From Pseudomonas chlororaphis (GTDB taxonomy: Bacteria > Pseudomonadota > Gammaproteobacteria > Pseudomonadales > Pseudomonadaceae), in the NCBI RefSeq assembly GCF_001921865.1, contig NZ_MSCT01000010.1, positions 62,001-126,000 of the forward strand: DNA of 64,000 nt. The letters are read 5' to 3'. Below are positions 34,617 through 43,462 of the stretch, in pieces. The translations under genes were made by a program, and so were the position numbers. The notes beneath the pieces were generated by a model. That model saw nothing but the letters and a program-made list of their open reading frames with translations, was not told the DNA's origin and searched no databases. The first letter of the stretch is position 1. Every line of letters begins with the position of its first letter.

Positions 34617-35273
34617 ATGAGAAAGATGTTTGCAACCGCGGCGCTGGCCGCGCTGATGATCTGCACCGTCGGTGTCAGCCAGGCACGGGAGGCGCGGCAG
34701 CAGCGCGAATCGGTCGCCGGGGTGTTCGACTACTACCTGTTGTCGCTGTCCTGGTCGCCGACCTTCTGCCTGACCCACCCGGAAAACGAGCAGTGTTCCG
34801 GCAAGGGCTACGGCTTTGTCCTGCATGGCCTGTGGCCGCAATACGCCAAGGGTGGCTGGCCGGAGTCCTGCCCGCCGTTGACCCCGCTCACCGCCGAACA
34901 GCGGGCCAAGGGCCTGACCCTGTTCCCCACCGCCAAGCTGCTGGAGCACGAGTGGAGCAAGCACGGCACCTGCAGCGGGCTGGGCGCCACGGCTTACCTG
35001 GAAGCCTCCGACCAGGCCCTGGGCACGGTGAAGATTCCCCAGGCGCTGGAGCCTTCGACCACCGTGCGCTACTTCGAGGCGCGGGAGATCGAGCAACTGT
35101 TCCGCCAGGCCAACCCGGGCATTCCCGACAAGGGCGTCGCCGTGTTGTGCAGCGGCCCCGAACTCTCCGAAGTGCGGGTCTGCCTGGACAAGAACCTGGG
35201 CTTCGGCGCCTGCGGCAAGGACGTGCGCACCCAGTGCCGCAAAGGCGATATCCGCGTGCCACCGATCCGCTGA
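34617..35273 (+). CDS. Secreted ribonuclease T2 family enzyme
   Basis: A 218-residue RNase of the T2/RNase I family with a signal peptide (about 1-23, ending SQA-R), so periplasmic or secreted. Conserved active-site segment CAS I is GFVLHGLWPQ (His70) and CAS II is EHEWSKHGTC (His111, Glu112, His116). All three catalytic histidines and the Glu are present. Paired cysteines typical of the fold are visible. AAGGAGAGGG precedes ATG 34617. It degrades RNA non-specifically for nutrient scavenging. Confidence 0.95.
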   Translation: MRKMFATAALAALMICTVGVSQAREARQQRESVAGVFDYYLLSLSWSPTFCLTHPENEQCSGKGYGFVLHGLWPQYAKGGWPESCPPLTPLTAEQRAKGLTLFPTAKLLEHEWSKHGTCSGLGATAYLEASDQALGTVKIPQALEPSTTVRYFEAREIEQLFRQANPGIPDKGVAVLCSGPELSEVRVCLDKNLGFGACGKDVRTQCRKGDIRVPPIR

Positions 35274-35352
35274 CCCGAGACCGGACAGGGGGGGAGCGCA
35301 CGGGCCGGCGCCAGTCTCTCGGGTGTGAAGAGCGCCGTCTTGCGAGGCATCC

Positions 35353-35608
35353 ATGATGCTGCATATCCGCCGCCCCCCGATCCTGCATCCCGGCTTGTCC
35401 ACGGCCAGCCGGCGCATCTGGCTCAAGCTGGAAAACCTGCAACCCAGCGGCTCGTTCAAGATCCGCGACCTGCGGCGTGTCGCTGGCGGTGGCCTGCCTC
35501 GATCACCCGGCCATCGCCGCCGCCTGCGACGTGGTGATAGTGGTGTGCGGCGGCGTCAGCATCAGCGCGCGCCAGGTGGCGGACTGGAACGCGTCGCTGC
35601 CAGGCTGA
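35353..35608 (+). pseudogene. Internally deleted serine/threonine dehydratase
   Basis: The first about 40 codons (MMLHIRRPPILHPG..., then IWLKLENLQPSGSFKIRD) are the N-terminus of a PLP-dependent serine/threonine dehydratase, including the PLP lysine motif SFKIR. The frame then jumps: in the +2 frame the DNA reads CGVSLAVACLDHPAI...CDVVIVVCGGVSIS and stops at TGA 35606-35608, which is the C-terminus of the same family. About 230 codons in the middle are missing and the two ends are out of frame, so this is a clear deletion pseudogene. The remaining N-terminal frame runs on into the LysE gene, which should not be read as a fusion. Confidence 0.8.
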
Positions 35609-35664
35609 AACCGCTGGTGTATGCTGGCCGACCTATCGTTTTAGTCATCGCTGGGAGGGTCCGG

Positions 35665-36294
35665 ATGGACGCCACTACGCTGTTTCTGTACGTCGTCACC
35701 GTCAGCGCGGTGATGATGACCCCCGGGCCGTCGATGCTCCTGGCGCTGAATAACGGCGCCGCCCACGGCATGCGCGTGGCGGGTTGCGGCATGGCCGGCG
35801 CGGCCTTGTCCGACTTGCTGCTGATCGGCGCGGTGGGTTGTGGTTTGGGGGCGTTGCTGCAAGCTTCCGAGCAGTTGTTTGCCGTGGTCAAGTGGGGCGG
35901 CGCGGCGTACCTGCTGTACCTGGCCTGGGTGCTGTGGCGGGCGCCGACCACGGCGCTGGCAGCGCAGAGCGCGGGCAACGCCAGCAGCGGCCGCGGGGCT
36001 TTCATGCGTTCGTTGCTGGTGGGCTTGTCGAACCCCAAGGGGGTGCTGTTTTTCTCCGCCTTCCTGCCGCAGTTCGTGCGTCCCGACGAACCGGTGGCGC
36101 AGCAGTACCTGATCCTGGCGCTGGTCAGCGCGGCGATCGACTGCGTGATGATGGCGGTCTACGCCTTTGGTGGGCGGCATGCCATGCGCACCTTCTCCGC
36201 GCGGGTGATGCGCTGGATCAACCGCAGTTGCGCCGGCATGCTCGCCGTCCTCGCGGTGGGCCTGAGCCTGTACCGGCGCAGCGATATCCGCTGA
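35665..36294 (+). CDS. LysE/RhtB family amino acid exporter
   Basis: A 209-residue exporter with about six hydrophobic segments. The family signature VMMTPGPSMLLALNNGAAHGM lies near the N-terminus, and SLLVGLSNPKGVLFFSAFLPQF is the central motif. GGAGG is present eight bases before ATG 35665. The frame is open to 35353 only because of the upstream pseudogene. Exports amino acids or analogues driven by the proton gradient. Confidence 0.92.
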   Translation: MDATTLFLYVVTVSAVMMTPGPSMLLALNNGAAHGMRVAGCGMAGAALSDLLLIGAVGCGLGALLQASEQLFAVVKWGGAAYLLYLAWVLWRAPTTALAAQSAGNASSGRGAFMRSLLVGLSNPKGVLFFSAFLPQFVRPDEPVAQQYLILALVSAAIDCVMMAVYAFGGRHAMRTFSARVMRWINRSCAGMLAVLAVGLSLYRRSDIR

Positions 36295-36329
36295 GCTGGC
36301 GGCGTTCGAGCCATCGGCGCGTTGCGCCT

Positions 36330-36420
36330 ATCGCCAGCAAGCTGGCTCCTACAGGTCTTGCGGTGAACACGGATTTGCGGCGGGCGCCGATCCTGTAGGC
36401 GCGCAGCTTGCTCGCGATGG
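36330..36420. repeat. Inverted pair of REP elements
   Basis: ATCGCCAGCAAGCTGGCTCC (from 36330) and GTAGGCGCGCAGCTTGCTCG (to 36420) form an inverted REP pair in the gap between the convergent LysE and outer-membrane-protein genes. Confidence 0.75.
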
Positions 36421-36444
36421 CGGTGGCTCAGGCGCCGCGTTGTT

Positions 36445-37230
36445 TCAGAACCTCAGGGTCGCGCCGCTGGTCAGCCAGCGGTCGCGGGCTTCGGTCAGTT
36501 GGGCGCCGAGTATCAGGTCCAGGTCCAGGTTCGCGCCCACATGCAGCCGCGGCCCGGCCTGCCAGGCCTGTTCGCCGCCGCGCTGGCCGTAGCGTTCGGC
36601 GACCAGGGTCAGGCGCTGGCCCAGGTCGTATTCGAGGCCGCCGCCCCAGGTCCAGCGGTGGTTCTGCTGGCCGTCGTCGTAGGCGTGGCTCCAGCCGGCG
36701 TTGACGTTCAGGCGCAGGTTGTCCAGGGGCTGGTAGGTCAGGGGCAGGCTGAGGTCGCCGCCGTCGAACGAATGGCCGCGGTCGAGGGCGAAATGCGCGG
36801 TCGTCGCCAGGGCCAGTTGCAGGCCGAGATCCTCGCGGTTCCATAGCTGCGCCTTGAGTTGCGGGCTGACCTGGGTTTCGCCGTGGCCGTCCTCGCGGGT
36901 GCGCTCGATGGCCGTGCCCAGTTGCAGCCACGGCAGGCTGGCGAAGGTGCAGGCCGGCGAAAGCACCGCGCCATGGCTGGAGCCGTGGTGACGCAGGTCC
37001 TGGTACCAGATATCCAGGTTGCATTCCCCCGGGGCATTGATCGCGCCGTCGTCCACGACATAGGCGCCGCCCGCGGCATTGGCCTTGGCCATCAGGGTCA
37101 GCAGGCCGATCACGCTCAGGGTCAGGCCGACGAAGATCAGGTTGCGCCGCAGCATGCGGCGTCTTGCCGGCGGCAGGTCGCGGGTGAGCTGGGCGAAGCG
37201 GTTGCTGCGTGGCAGGTGGTGCTTGGTCAT
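36445..37230 (-). CDS. Putative outer-membrane beta-barrel protein
   Basis: A 261-residue protein of unknown function. A basic start (MTKHHLPRSNRFAQ) is followed by a hydrophobic segment at about 29-48, with a possible cleavage site ANA. The rest shows alternating amphipathic strands, each ending with turns rich in D, G and N (for example LRLNVNAGWSHAYDDGQQ), and a C-terminal Phe (LRF), the signal for barrel insertion. The pattern fits a transporter-like or metal-induced barrel, but no precise family is named. An alternative start at 37296 would overlap the upstream gene as ATGA; 37230 is preferred for its purine-rich upstream sequence. Confidence 0.65.
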   Translation of the reverse strand: MTKHHLPRSNRFAQLTRDLPPARRRMLRRNLIFVGLTLSVIGLLTLMAKANAAGGAYVVDDGAINAPGECNLDIWYQDLRHHGSSHGAVLSPACTFASLPWLQLGTAIERTREDGHGETQVSPQLKAQLWNREDLGLQLALATTAHFALDRGHSFDGGDLSLPLTYQPLDNLRLNVNAGWSHAYDDGQQNHRWTWGGGLEYDLGQRLTLVAERYGQRGGEQAWQAGPRLHVGANLDLDLILGAQLTEARDRWLTSGATLRF

Positions 37231-37292
37231 GTCGAGTCTCACTGAAAGAGGGGGAGCGGCGCGGGCCGCTCCGGGGTCGAGGGGAAAGCGGT

Positions 37293-37646
37293 TCATGGCC
37301 AGTCGTTGACCGACAGGGTCTGGATGCCCGCGGCCCGGGCCTGGGCCAGCAGCTCGTCGGTGTCGTCGCCGCCGGGCAGGGCGATGACGATGTCGGGCCG
37401 GCTGTCGCGGAGCATGAAGCTGTTGCGCAGGCGTTCGGCGAGCTTGCCGTGCATCTGCCAGTTGGCCGGGTAGCGCACGATGTCGGCGCCGATTTCCCGG
37501 CCCCAGTCTTCGATTTGCCCGCCGAGGAACTGGCTGCCGCCGTGGATCAGCACCCGCACCTCGTGCAGGCGCTGGAAGGCGTCGAGCACCCGGCGGCACA
37601 GGCGCTCGTCGGTGTAGTGGCGGCCGGCGCAGATCAGGACGCGCAT
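37293..37646 (-). CDS. DUF2493 SLOG-fold protein
   Basis: A 117-residue Rossmann-like protein of the SLOG (DUF2493, YAcAr) group. MRVLICAGRHYTDERL opens the first strand with the glycine-containing loop, VRVLIHGGSQF provides the second motif, and PDIVIALPGGDDTDEL is the GGxGT-like phosphate-binding loop. SLOG proteins bind nucleotides or nucleotide-derived ligands. It overlaps the transporter gene upstream by 13 bases. A similar domain function is suggested for the C-terminal part of the NudK-like protein at 21146. The ligand is unknown. Confidence 0.75.
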   Translation of the reverse strand: MRVLICAGRHYTDERLCRRVLDAFQRLHEVRVLIHGGSQFLGGQIEDWGREIGADIVRYPANWQMHGKLAERLRNSFMLRDSRPDIVIALPGGDDTDELLAQARAAGIQTLSVNDWP

Positions 37647-39343
37647 CGCACAGCCTCCTTGGCGCCTGCTTCGAGGTTCGGCGGGCTGTCCGGCAGCGCC
37701 TCGCTCAGTTCGGCGTTGTCCAGGTCGCGCTCGCCGGCGCGTTCCAGCACCGGGTAGGCCAGGGCGGCGATATGGTGGTGCACGCGCCGATAGTCGCGCA
37801 GCACGCGCTGGAAAATATCCCCGGACTCGGCCCAGGCGGTGCGGTCTTCGCGCAGGCTGCGAAAGTGCTCGCGGCTGGCGTCGGCCTCCAGCCGGCGGAC
37901 CAATTCCTTGCGGTCCACCAACTGGTGGGCGTTACCCAGGTCTTCGCGCAGGAACACGGTGATCGCCAGGCTCAGGCTGTCGACCACGGCCTGGTGCAGC
38001 GGCTGGATGCAGTCCAGCTCGAACACCGAGAACTGCTCGCCGCGCCGCAGCCGGCGCGCCGCCAATTGGGTCAGGCTGCTGGAGAGGATGTCACCGGCAT
38101 GTTCGAGGTTGATCGCGAACAGGAGGATTTCCTGGGCGCGGTCGGCGTCCTGGTCGCTGATGCCGTCCTGGCCGATGTCCGCGAGGTACGCGCGGATCGC
38201 GGCGCTGAGCAGGTCCAGCGACTGGTCGACGCGCCGCACTTCGTCGGCGCCGGCCGGGGTCGAGGCCTGGAACAGGCGCAGTACCCGGTCGAGCATCAGC
38301 GACAGCATGTCGGCCAGGCGCAGGGCCTCGCGGGCGGCGTTAGACAGGCCGATATTGGCCACCGCCAGCCCGGCTTCGTCCAAGTACTGCGGCATGCCCG
38401 GGTCGGCGTCGCGCTGCGGTTCGGGCAGCAGGCGGGTCAGCAGCGCGGCCATGGGCCGGGTCAGGCCGATGAACAGCAGGGCCAGCGCCAGGTTGAACAG
38501 GCTGTGCAGGTAGACCACTTGCAGGCTGGCGTCGAGGGCCGCGACTGGCGCACTTTGCGCAAGCGAAGGCAGGCACGGCAGCAACGCCGCGGCGCCGCAC
38601 AGGCGCACCAGCAGATTGCCCAGGGGCAGGCGCCGGGCGACGCTGGAGTCGGCATTGACCAGCGCCGGCAGGGCCGCGCCGATATTCACCCCCAGCACCA
38701 GGGCCAGGGCGGTCACCGACGACAGCAGGCCGGTGGCGGCCAGGGACGCCACCAGCAGCACCACGGCCACGCTGGAGTGGCACAGCCAGGTCAGCAGGGC
38801 CGCCAGCAGCAGGGCGATCAGCAGGTCGCCGTCGAGGCCGCGCATCAGGGCGGCGAACACCGGCGTGCCTTCGACGTCGCCCAGGGTGCTGCCGAGCATG
38901 CGCAGGGCCAGGAGCATCAGCCCCAGGCCGATCAGCGCGCAGCCCAGGCTTTCAAAACGCGAGTCGTCGCGCAGGCGCAAGACGATAAAACCGCCCAGCA
39001 GCACCAACGGCGCGAGGATCGACATATCGACGCTCAGCAGTTGCACCACCAGGGTCGAGCCGATGTTGGCGCCGAGCATCACCGCCAGCGCCGGGGCCAG
39101 CCCCAGGGCGCCGGTGGCGGTGAAGGAACTGGCCATCAGGCTCACCGCGGTGCTGCTTTGCAGGACCCCGGTGATGGCGATGCCGGACAACAGGGCCATC
39201 CAGCGGTTGTCCAGGTGCTGCCCCAGCCACTGGCGCAGCTGGGTGCCGAAGCCGCGCAGCAGCGCCGAGGAAATCATCTGGGTGCCCCACAGCAGCAGGG
39301 CGATGGAGCCGGCGAGGTTGATCAGCAGAGTAGTTCCCGACAT
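37634..39343 (-). CDS. Na+/Pi-cotransporter NptA-like protein with PhoU domain
   Basis: A 569-residue membrane protein. The first about 330 residues form two inverted repeats with the PNaS signatures GVLQSSTAVSLMASSFTATGAL and WLCHSSVAVVLLVASLAATG, the phosphate- and sodium-binding segments. The C-terminal about 220 residues form a helical PhoU-like regulatory domain. Its role is sodium-linked phosphate transport across the inner membrane. The short upstream gene at 39365 ends 22 bases before it, so they may share a transcript. Confidence 0.92.
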   Translation of the reverse strand: MSGTTLLINLAGSIALLLWGTQMISSALLRGFGTQLRQWLGQHLDNRWMALLSGIAITGVLQSSTAVSLMASSFTATGALGLAPALAVMLGANIGSTLVVQLLSVDMSILAPLVLLGGFIVLRLRDDSRFESLGCALIGLGLMLLALRMLGSTLGDVEGTPVFAALMRGLDGDLLIALLLAALLTWLCHSSVAVVLLVASLAATGLLSSVTALALVLGVNIGAALPALVNADSSVARRLPLGNLLVRLCGAAALLPCLPSLAQSAPVAALDASLQVVYLHSLFNLALALLFIGLTRPMAALLTRLLPEPQRDADPGMPQYLDEAGLAVANIGLSNAAREALRLADMLSLMLDRVLRLFQASTPAGADEVRRVDQSLDLLSAAIRAYLADIGQDGISDQDADRAQEILLFAINLEHAGDILSSSLTQLAARRLRRGEQFSVFELDCIQPLHQAVVDSLSLAITVFLREDLGNAHQLVDRKELVRRLEADASREHFRSLREDRTAWAESGDIFQRVLRDYRRVHHHIAALAYPVLERAGERDLDNAELSEALPDSPPNLEAGAKEAVRCAS

Positions 39344-39364
39344 GAGGACTCTCCCTTTCTTATT

Positions 39365-39577
39365 TCATTTGGCGGATCGCAGCAGGTGGATGCAGCGGCG
39401 ATGAATGGCGCTGGCAAAGCCCAGCAGCAGGCGGATCTCGACCCCGCTCAACAGGCCGCGGGCGTACATCCGCACGCTGGCGCGGGTCAGCAGGGTGGCG
39501 ATCTGTTCCAGGACGATGACCAGCAGCGCGCGGCAGGCGCGCTCGGCCAGCGACAGCAGTTCGGCGATCGGTTTCAT
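39365..39577 (-). CDS. Small hypothetical protein upstream of the Na/Pi transporter
   Basis: A 70-residue basic, amphipathic protein with one hydrophobic helix (RALLVIVLEQIATLL). No family is recognised. GGAGC eight bases before ATG 39577 and strongly Pseudomonas-like codon use argue that it is coding. It probably shares a transcript with the transporter. A function cannot be assigned. Confidence 0.5.
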   Translation of the reverse strand: MKPIAELLSLAERACRALLVIVLEQIATLLTRASVRMYARGLLSGVEIRLLLGFASAIHRRCIHLLRSAK

Positions 39578-39624
39578 GTGGGATGCTCCACGTGGGCGGC
39601 GCCCGGGAGGGCGCCGCTTTGCGG

Positions 39625-39688
39625 CTATCGCGAACTCGCTCCTACAAGGACGGAGGGAAATCTGTAGGAGCGAGCTTGCTCGCGATGG
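39625..39688. repeat. Inverted REP pair after mgtA
   Basis: CTATCGCGAACTCGCTCCTACA (from 39625) and TGTAGGAGCGAGCTTGCTCGCGA (39664-39686) form an inverted REP pair between the mgtA stop and the small gene at 39577. Confidence 0.8.
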
Positions 39689-39707
39689 CCGCGCTACGGT
39701 GCCAGCC

Positions 39708-42422
39708 TCAGAACCACTGCTTGAAGCGGCGGATGTAGAGGGTCTTCATGGTCTGCGCCACCACGCAGTAGCAGAGCAGGGTGCCGACCAGCCAAGGGAA
39801 GTACTCCCACGGCAGCGGGACCAGGCCGACCATTTCGCCCAGCGGCGAGAACGGCACGTAGATGCCCAGGGCCATCACCAGGCCGGTCATCAGCATCACC
39901 GGCAGCGCCGCGGTGCTCTGGATGAACGGGATCTTCTGGGTGCGCAGCATGTGCACCACCAGCGTCTGCGAGAGCAGGCCCTCGATGAACCAGCCGGACT
40001 GGAACAGGGCGGCCATTTCCACGCTGTTGGCGGCGAACACGAACCACATCAGGGCGTAGGTGGTGATGTCGAAGATCGACGAGGTCGGCCCGATCCACAG
40101 CATGAAGCGGCCGATGTTCTTGGCGTCCCACTTGCGTGGCTTGCGCAGGAACTCCTTGTCCATCTTGTCCCACGGCAGCGACAGCTGGGAGATGTCGTAC
40201 ATCAGGTTCTGCAGCAGCAGGTGGATCGCCAGCATCGGCAGGAACGGGATGAACGCACTCGCCACCAGCACCGAGAACACGTTGCCGAAGTTGGAGCTGG
40301 CGGTCATGTTCAGGTACTTCATGATGTTGCCGAAGGTCTCGCGACCCTTGATCACCCCTTCTTCCAGGACCATCAGGCTCTTTTCCAGGAGGATGATGTC
40401 CGCCGATTCCTTGGCGATATCGGTGCCGCTGTCCACCGAGATGCCCACGTCGGCGTCGCGCAGCGCCGGGGCGTCGTTGATCCCGTCGCCGAGGAAGCCG
40501 ACGGTGTGGCCGTTGGCTTGCAGCGCCTTGAGCACCCGGGATTTCTGCAGCGGGGTGAGCTTGGCGAACACCGTGCGTTCTTCCACCAGGCGCCCGAGCA
40601 CGGTGTCGTCCATGTGCTCGATATCGCGGCCGAGCAGGGGTTGGCCGACGTCCAGGCCGACTTCGCGGCAGATCTTCGCGGTGACGATCGGGTTGTCGCC
40701 AGTCAGCACCTTCACCGCCACGCCGTTGGCGTGCAGGGCGGCGATGGCCGGGCCGGCGGTTTCCTTCGGCGGATCGAGGAAGGTCAGGAAGCCTTCGATG
40801 ATCAGCTCGCGTTCGTCGCTGGCGCTGTACTGCTGGCGAGTCTGCCCCGGCGCCAGGTCGCGGGTGCCGAGCAGCAGCACGCGGAACCCGTCGCGGTTGT
40901 ATTCCTCGGCCAGTTCCAGCAGCGCCGCGCGGCGCCCGGCGTCGAGGGCCACGGTGACACCGTCCTGGCGCACGCGGGTGGCGGTGTCGAGCATTTCCTC
41001 GACCGCGCCCTTGCACACCAGCAGGTGATGGCCGCTGTCGTCGGCGAGGATCACCGAGAGGCGCCGGCGGACGAAATCGAACGGCAGCTCGTCGACCTTG
41101 CTCCACTCCTGGGGCGCGCTGAACTTCGGGTTATCCTCGGCGAACCGCACCACCGCGCGGTCCATCAGGTTTTTCATGCCGCTCTGGTGGAAGCTGTTCA
41201 GCCAGGCCAGTTGCAGCACCTGGTCGCAGCGGCTGCCGCTGATGTCGACGTGGTGTTCGAGGATGATCCGGTCCTGGGTCAGGGTGCCGGTCTTGTCGGT
41301 GCACAGCACGTCCATGGCGCCGAAGTTCTGGATCGCGTTGAGGCGCTTGACCACCACCTTGCGCTTGGCCATGGCCGCGGCACCCTTGGCCAGGTTGGCG
41401 CTGACGATCATCGGCAGCATTTCCGGGGTCAGGCCGACCGCCACGGCCAGGGCGAACATGAACGCCTCGGCCCAGTCGCCCTTGGTGAAGCCGTTGATCA
41501 GCAGCACCACCGGCACCATCACCAACATGAAGCGGATCAGCAGCCAGCTGACGCTGTTGACCCCGCGGTCGAAGGCGGTCTGGGTGCGCGAGCCGACGAT
41601 GGAGCGCGCCAGGGAGCCGAAGTAGGTGCGCGCGCCGGTGGCCACGACTACCGCGGTGGCGGTGCCGCTGACCACGTTGGTACCCATGAAGCAGATGTTC
41701 GGCAGGTCGAGCAGGTCCTGCTGGTCGGCCGCGGTGCGGTGCGCGGATTTCTCTTGCACCGCGCCCAGGGTGTCGTATTTCTCTACCGGCAGCGCTTCGC
41801 CGGTCAGCACTGCCTGGCTGATGAACAGGTCGCGGGACTCGATCAGGCGGATGTCGGCGGGAATCATGTCGCCGGCCGACAGCTGCACGATGTCGCCGAC
41901 CACCAGGTCGCGCATCGGCACTTCGCGCAGCGCAGCCTTCATGCCCATCTGTTCGCGCCGCAGCACGGTGGCGGTGGTCCGCACCATGGCCTTGAGCGCC
42001 TCGGCGGCCTTGGCCGAACGGTATTCCTGCCAGAAGCGCATCAGGCCGCTGACCAGCACCATGACCAGCACGATGATCACCCCGGTCAGGTCGGTTTCTT
42101 CACCGGCCTGCAGCGGCAGCCAGAAGTCGGTGAAGAAACTGATACCGGTCAGGGTCATCAGCACATAGATGAACGGGTTGTTGAAGGCTTGCAGCAATTG
42201 CACCAGCGCGTGGGGCGGCCGGTCGTGGGCCACTTCGTTGAAGCCGTCGCGTTGCAGGCGGCCTTCGGCGTCGAGTTCGGTCAGGCCGTTGGCGTGCGAC
42301 TTGACGTTGTCCAGGGTCACGCCAAGGCTGTTCTGCGCTTCGCGGGCGGCGCGCATCGACAGTCGGGTGTCGTCGCGAGTGGGGTTTTGCGAGGAGGCGG
42401 TGCGGTTTTTTACAGTCGTCAT
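39708..42422 (-). CDS. mgtA: Magnesium-translocating P-type ATPase
   Basis: A 904-residue P3B-type ATPase importing Mg2+. The N-terminal cytosolic segment precedes a P-type ATPase core. Visible motifs are the actuator LTGEALPVEK, the phosphorylation site VLCTDKTGTLTQD with the phospho-Asp, the nucleotide-binding KGAVEEM, the hinge LTGDNPIVTAKICREVG and GDGINDAPALRDADVG. About ten transmembrane helices are present. ATG 42422 has AGGAG about nine bases upstream. A 290-base leader with a strong hairpin precedes it, so transcript-level Mg2+ control is plausible. A small gene at 42712 lies further upstream in the same direction. Confidence 0.95.
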   Translation of the reverse strand: MTTVKNRTASSQNPTRDDTRLSMRAAREAQNSLGVTLDNVKSHANGLTELDAEGRLQRDGFNEVAHDRPPHALVQLLQAFNNPFIYVLMTLTGISFFTDFWLPLQAGEETDLTGVIIVLVMVLVSGLMRFWQEYRSAKAAEALKAMVRTTATVLRREQMGMKAALREVPMRDLVVGDIVQLSAGDMIPADIRLIESRDLFISQAVLTGEALPVEKYDTLGAVQEKSAHRTAADQQDLLDLPNICFMGTNVVSGTATAVVVATGARTYFGSLARSIVGSRTQTAFDRGVNSVSWLLIRFMLVMVPVVLLINGFTKGDWAEAFMFALAVAVGLTPEMLPMIVSANLAKGAAAMAKRKVVVKRLNAIQNFGAMDVLCTDKTGTLTQDRIILEHHVDISGSRCDQVLQLAWLNSFHQSGMKNLMDRAVVRFAEDNPKFSAPQEWSKVDELPFDFVRRRLSVILADDSGHHLLVCKGAVEEMLDTATRVRQDGVTVALDAGRRAALLELAEEYNRDGFRVLLLGTRDLAPGQTRQQYSASDERELIIEGFLTFLDPPKETAGPAIAALHANGVAVKVLTGDNPIVTAKICREVGLDVGQPLLGRDIEHMDDTVLGRLVEERTVFAKLTPLQKSRVLKALQANGHTVGFLGDGINDAPALRDADVGISVDSGTDIAKESADIILLEKSLMVLEEGVIKGRETFGNIMKYLNMTASSNFGNVFSVLVASAFIPFLPMLAIHLLLQNLMYDISQLSLPWDKMDKEFLRKPRKWDAKNIGRFMLWIGPTSSIFDITTYALMWFVFAANSVEMAALFQSGWFIEGLLSQTLVVHMLRTQKIPFIQSTAALPVMLMTGLVMALGIYVPFSPLGEMVGLVPLPWEYFPWLVGTLLCYCVVAQTMKTLYIRRFKQWF

Positions 42423-42549
42423 TGCGTGTGCTCCTGCCGCAGGCTTGCGGCACGACACACAGACCACTCAGCTATTCAAAGACGAGCGAACGTATGTCGA
42501 GCCGCAAGTAAGCGATCGATTCAGGTAGTTGCGTTTTATTGGTTTTAAC

Positions 42550-42588
42550 GTTCGCCGCCTATCCATGGAACATGGATAAACGGCGAAC
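42550..42588 (-). promoter_or_regulatory. Long hairpin in the mgtA leader
   Basis: GTTCGCCG (42550-42557) pairs with CGGCGAAC (42581-42588), and inside it TATCCATG (42560-42567) pairs with CATGGATA (42571-42578) around a GAA loop. The two stems are separated only by small internal bulges. It lies 128 bases upstream of the mgtA start, in its leader. No T-tract follows on the minus strand, so it is not a plain terminator. Confidence 0.6.
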
Positions 42589-42711
42589 CTACTACTGGCT
42601 TCTTCCATAACGATAACCACCAACTTTTTGTTTTAAGCAGGCAATAGAAAGTTGCCGAATTCCTTATTCAGGAAAACGCCGGGGAAGGACTTGAAAGTGC
42701 CTTCGATCGAA

Positions 42712-42996
42712 CTAGAAGTGCGAACCCCGTGACAGGCTCAGCAGTAGGCCGGCCTGCATCAGCAGAGCGGCCAGGCTTCGACTCTGCGGGTCCTGGCTGT
42801 CGTCGAAGCTCCAGCGTTGCTGGAGTTGGCAGGTGACCGGACAGACGCGCCAGTTGGCCCGCGCACGGGTTGGGGAGGAGGGGGTGGAATACAGGGTGCC
42901 GACCCGGGAAGCGGCCGCGCGCTCAGCGCAGGGCTTGACCCGCATGGTCGATGCAAAGGCGCGTACGCCGGGCATTACAGTGGATTTGAAGTTCAT
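42712..42996 (-). CDS. Small hypothetical protein upstream of mgtA
   Basis: A 94-residue Arg/Ser-rich protein with no recognised family. It starts MNFKSTVMPGVRAF, has three cysteines and ends LLSLSRGSHF. Codon use matches the core genome and GAGG precedes the ATG by about ten bases, which favours coding. It is codirectional with mgtA and 289 bases upstream of it, so it may lie on the same transcript. No function can be given. Confidence 0.5.
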   Translation of the reverse strand: MNFKSTVMPGVRAFASTMRVKPCAERAAASRVGTLYSTPSSPTRARANWRVCPVTCQLQQRWSFDDSQDPQSRSLAALLMQAGLLLSLSRGSHF

Positions 42997-43462
42997 AACC
43001 GTTGCCTCGCGACCGGACTGCTTCCGGTGAAGGCAAGTTACGAAGGAGCGTCAAGCTCTAGCGCAGCTCACCCGACCGAAACGTCGAGCCCCGTCATTTT
43101 CTGGGTTAAGTGCCCAGCCCTGCGCAAGCGCATCGACCAGACAGCGTCTAGATACTGTGTCCATTGGCTTCTTTAGTGAGTTGAAAAAAGGCCGGTTTGA
43201 CCGGCCCGCGCAATTTACTCAGGCGGGGGTATCAAGTCAAGGTTAAATTAGCGCGAATTAAGTGTTCGTTCAGCTTTAAGTAAAGTCTCTGTTTGGCGGC
43301 GGATAAATGATGGGACAAGTTAGATGGGAAAGATCTGAAGAGTGGCCATGAACTGGCGTCAGCGATAGTTGTTATCTCGAACCGCTGGGTAATCGTTGGC
43401 GGATATAAGAGGCTGCCGGGGCGCAGGACGCACCCCGGCACTTTCGTTTATGCGCCCGTGCT
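42997..43462. other. 466-base intergenic region upstream of the small mgtA-linked gene
   Basis: It contains a strong minus-strand terminator at 43184-43206 and presumably the promoter of the gene ending at 42712. The segment 43207-43380 is A+T-rich. Short open frames in it lack ribosome sites and family similarity. No other feature is recognised. Confidence 0.5.
43184..43206 (-). terminator. Rho-independent terminator of the yjf operon
   Basis: On the minus strand GGCCGGT (complement of 43200-43206) pairs with ACCGGCC (43190-43196) around a three-base loop, followed by TTTTTT (43184-43189). It lies about 257 bases past the last gene of the operon. Confidence 0.85.

Noticed and set aside
35353..36294. 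Dehydratase-LysE fusion protein
   Set aside because: The N-terminal dehydratase fragment is out of frame with its own C-terminus, and the LysE gene has its own start and GGAGG at 35665; the join is an open-frame accident.
37772..39667. 631-codon plus-strand frame opposite the Na/Pi transporter
   Set aside because: Gln/His-rich translation with no domain; the minus-strand gene has intact transporter motifs.
39405..42548. 1047-codon plus-strand frame opposite mgtA
   Set aside because: Antisense shadow of a confidently identified P-type ATPase; no domain and no ribosome site.
43232..43441. 69-residue frame downstream of the yjf operon
   Set aside because: No ribosome site, A+T-rich composition and no family similarity; it lies between the last gene and its terminator.
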